Below, one piece after another: positions 63,811 through 64,000 of a DNA stretch of 64,000 nucleotides. This DNA is from an uncultured Acidobacteriota bacterium (GTDB lineage Bacteria; Acidobacteriota; Thermoanaerobaculia; Multivoradales; SZUA-115). The DNA is taken from positions 1 through 64,000 of the forward strand of contig CALMKX010000193.1 of the NCBI GenBank assembly GCA_937867335.1, written 5' to 3'. Below the pieces are notes generated by a model. The model had not been told where the DNA came from, did no database searches, and saw only the letters and a list, made by a program, of their open reading frames with translations. The translations under genes and the position numbers were made by a program. Every line of letters begins with the position of its first letter. The stretch's first letter is position 1.

Positions 63811-64000
63811 GCACGAGGAAGCGGCGCTTCCCGAGGCCGGAGTTTCGGCGTGTCTATTGGGATTCCTGTATTTTCATCGCCTGGCTAACAGGAGAGTCCA
63901 GGAAGCAAGTCGAACTCGACGGCTTGCGCGAAGCCGTGGAGCAGGCTGCTGCTGGCGAGCTCGTGGTGGTGGTCTCGCGGATGTTCGAGCAGGAAGTCTT
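63807..64000 (+). CDS. PIN-domain protein, C-terminus off the window
   Basis: Only the first 64 codons are in the window, from GTG 63807 (GTGA overlap). After a basic tail (STRKRRFPRPEFRR) comes VYWDSCIFIAWL, a PIN-domain start with the first catalytic Asp, and a helix-strand pattern ending VVVVSRMFEQEV. In PIN nucleases the next acidic residue (Glu) falls about here. It probably encodes a VapC-like RNase, but the remaining acidic residues lie outside the window. Confidence 0.8.
   Translation, partial: MSTRKRRFPRPEFRRVYWDSCIFIAWLTGESRKQVELDGLREAVEQAAAGELVVVVSRMFEQEV

Overview
The window is compact, high-GC bacterial chromosome, most likely from an Acidobacteriota member. The strongest clue is a long orphan permease with two FtsX-type halves of the acidobacterial 'ADOP' kind at 48.9-51.4 kb. 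LptD and dedicated LPS-sugar genes show a Gram-negative envelope. An alternative complex III plus A2-type cytochrome oxidase operon and an MglA-like GTPase/Roadblock/DUF4388 signalling set also fit that phylum. The phylum is an inference from gene content; no rRNA or tRNA gene was found. Neighbouring genes are repeatedly joined by 4-nt NTGA overlaps, and convergent genes often overlap or lie less than 30 nt apart.

Layout. 0-4.7 kb (minus): response regulator fused to DUF4388 and Roadblock domains, MglA-like GTPase, and a membrane-anchored kinase-fold protein that has lost its catalytic residues (cut by the left edge). 4.9-6.4 kb (minus): mltG and ruvX. 6.6-15.4 kb (plus): thiolase, lptD, rmlA, rmlD, gmd- and rmd-like genes, a DUF92 membrane protein and a small SRPBCC-like protein. 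15.4-16.1 kb: a PIN toxin whose Phd-type antitoxin is frameshifted, behind an intact-looking operator. 16.1-17.4 kb: M24 aminopeptidase.

17.6-31.2 kb (plus): a 14-gene aerobic respiratory operon (actABCDEF, small membrane protein, sco, coxBACD, HD hydrolase, cytochrome c), preceded by two perfect palindromes. Facing it at 35.7-31.2 kb (minus) is a membrane-bound uptake [NiFe]-hydrogenase operon (hyaABCD plus a cytochrome c). Together they suggest a chain from H2 and quinol through complex III to O2. Heme O and copper-insertion genes (ctaB, a second sco, DUF420) lie apart at 52.1-54.1 kb.

35.9-51.4 kb holds the most interesting region: a candidate biosynthetic cluster around one free-standing acyl carrier protein, with no PKS or NRPS. 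It contains a fatty acyl-AMP ligase, two different membrane desaturases, a P450, a flavin-dependent halogenase-like protein with its signature motifs, an SDR, two alpha/beta hydrolases, an acyl-CoA ligase, an MFS exporter and the ADOP permease. The expected product is an ACP-tethered fatty acid that is activated, desaturated, perhaps oxidised and halogenated, released and exported. 

51.4-64 kb: DUF1232 protein, FHA-RDD protein, uvrA, and (divergent from uvrA, across an operator and a strong promoter) a B12-binding radical SAM protein and MATE exporter, then a secreted 5'-nucleotidase. The right edge holds an unrecognised protein translationally coupled to a PIN-domain nuclease that runs off the window.
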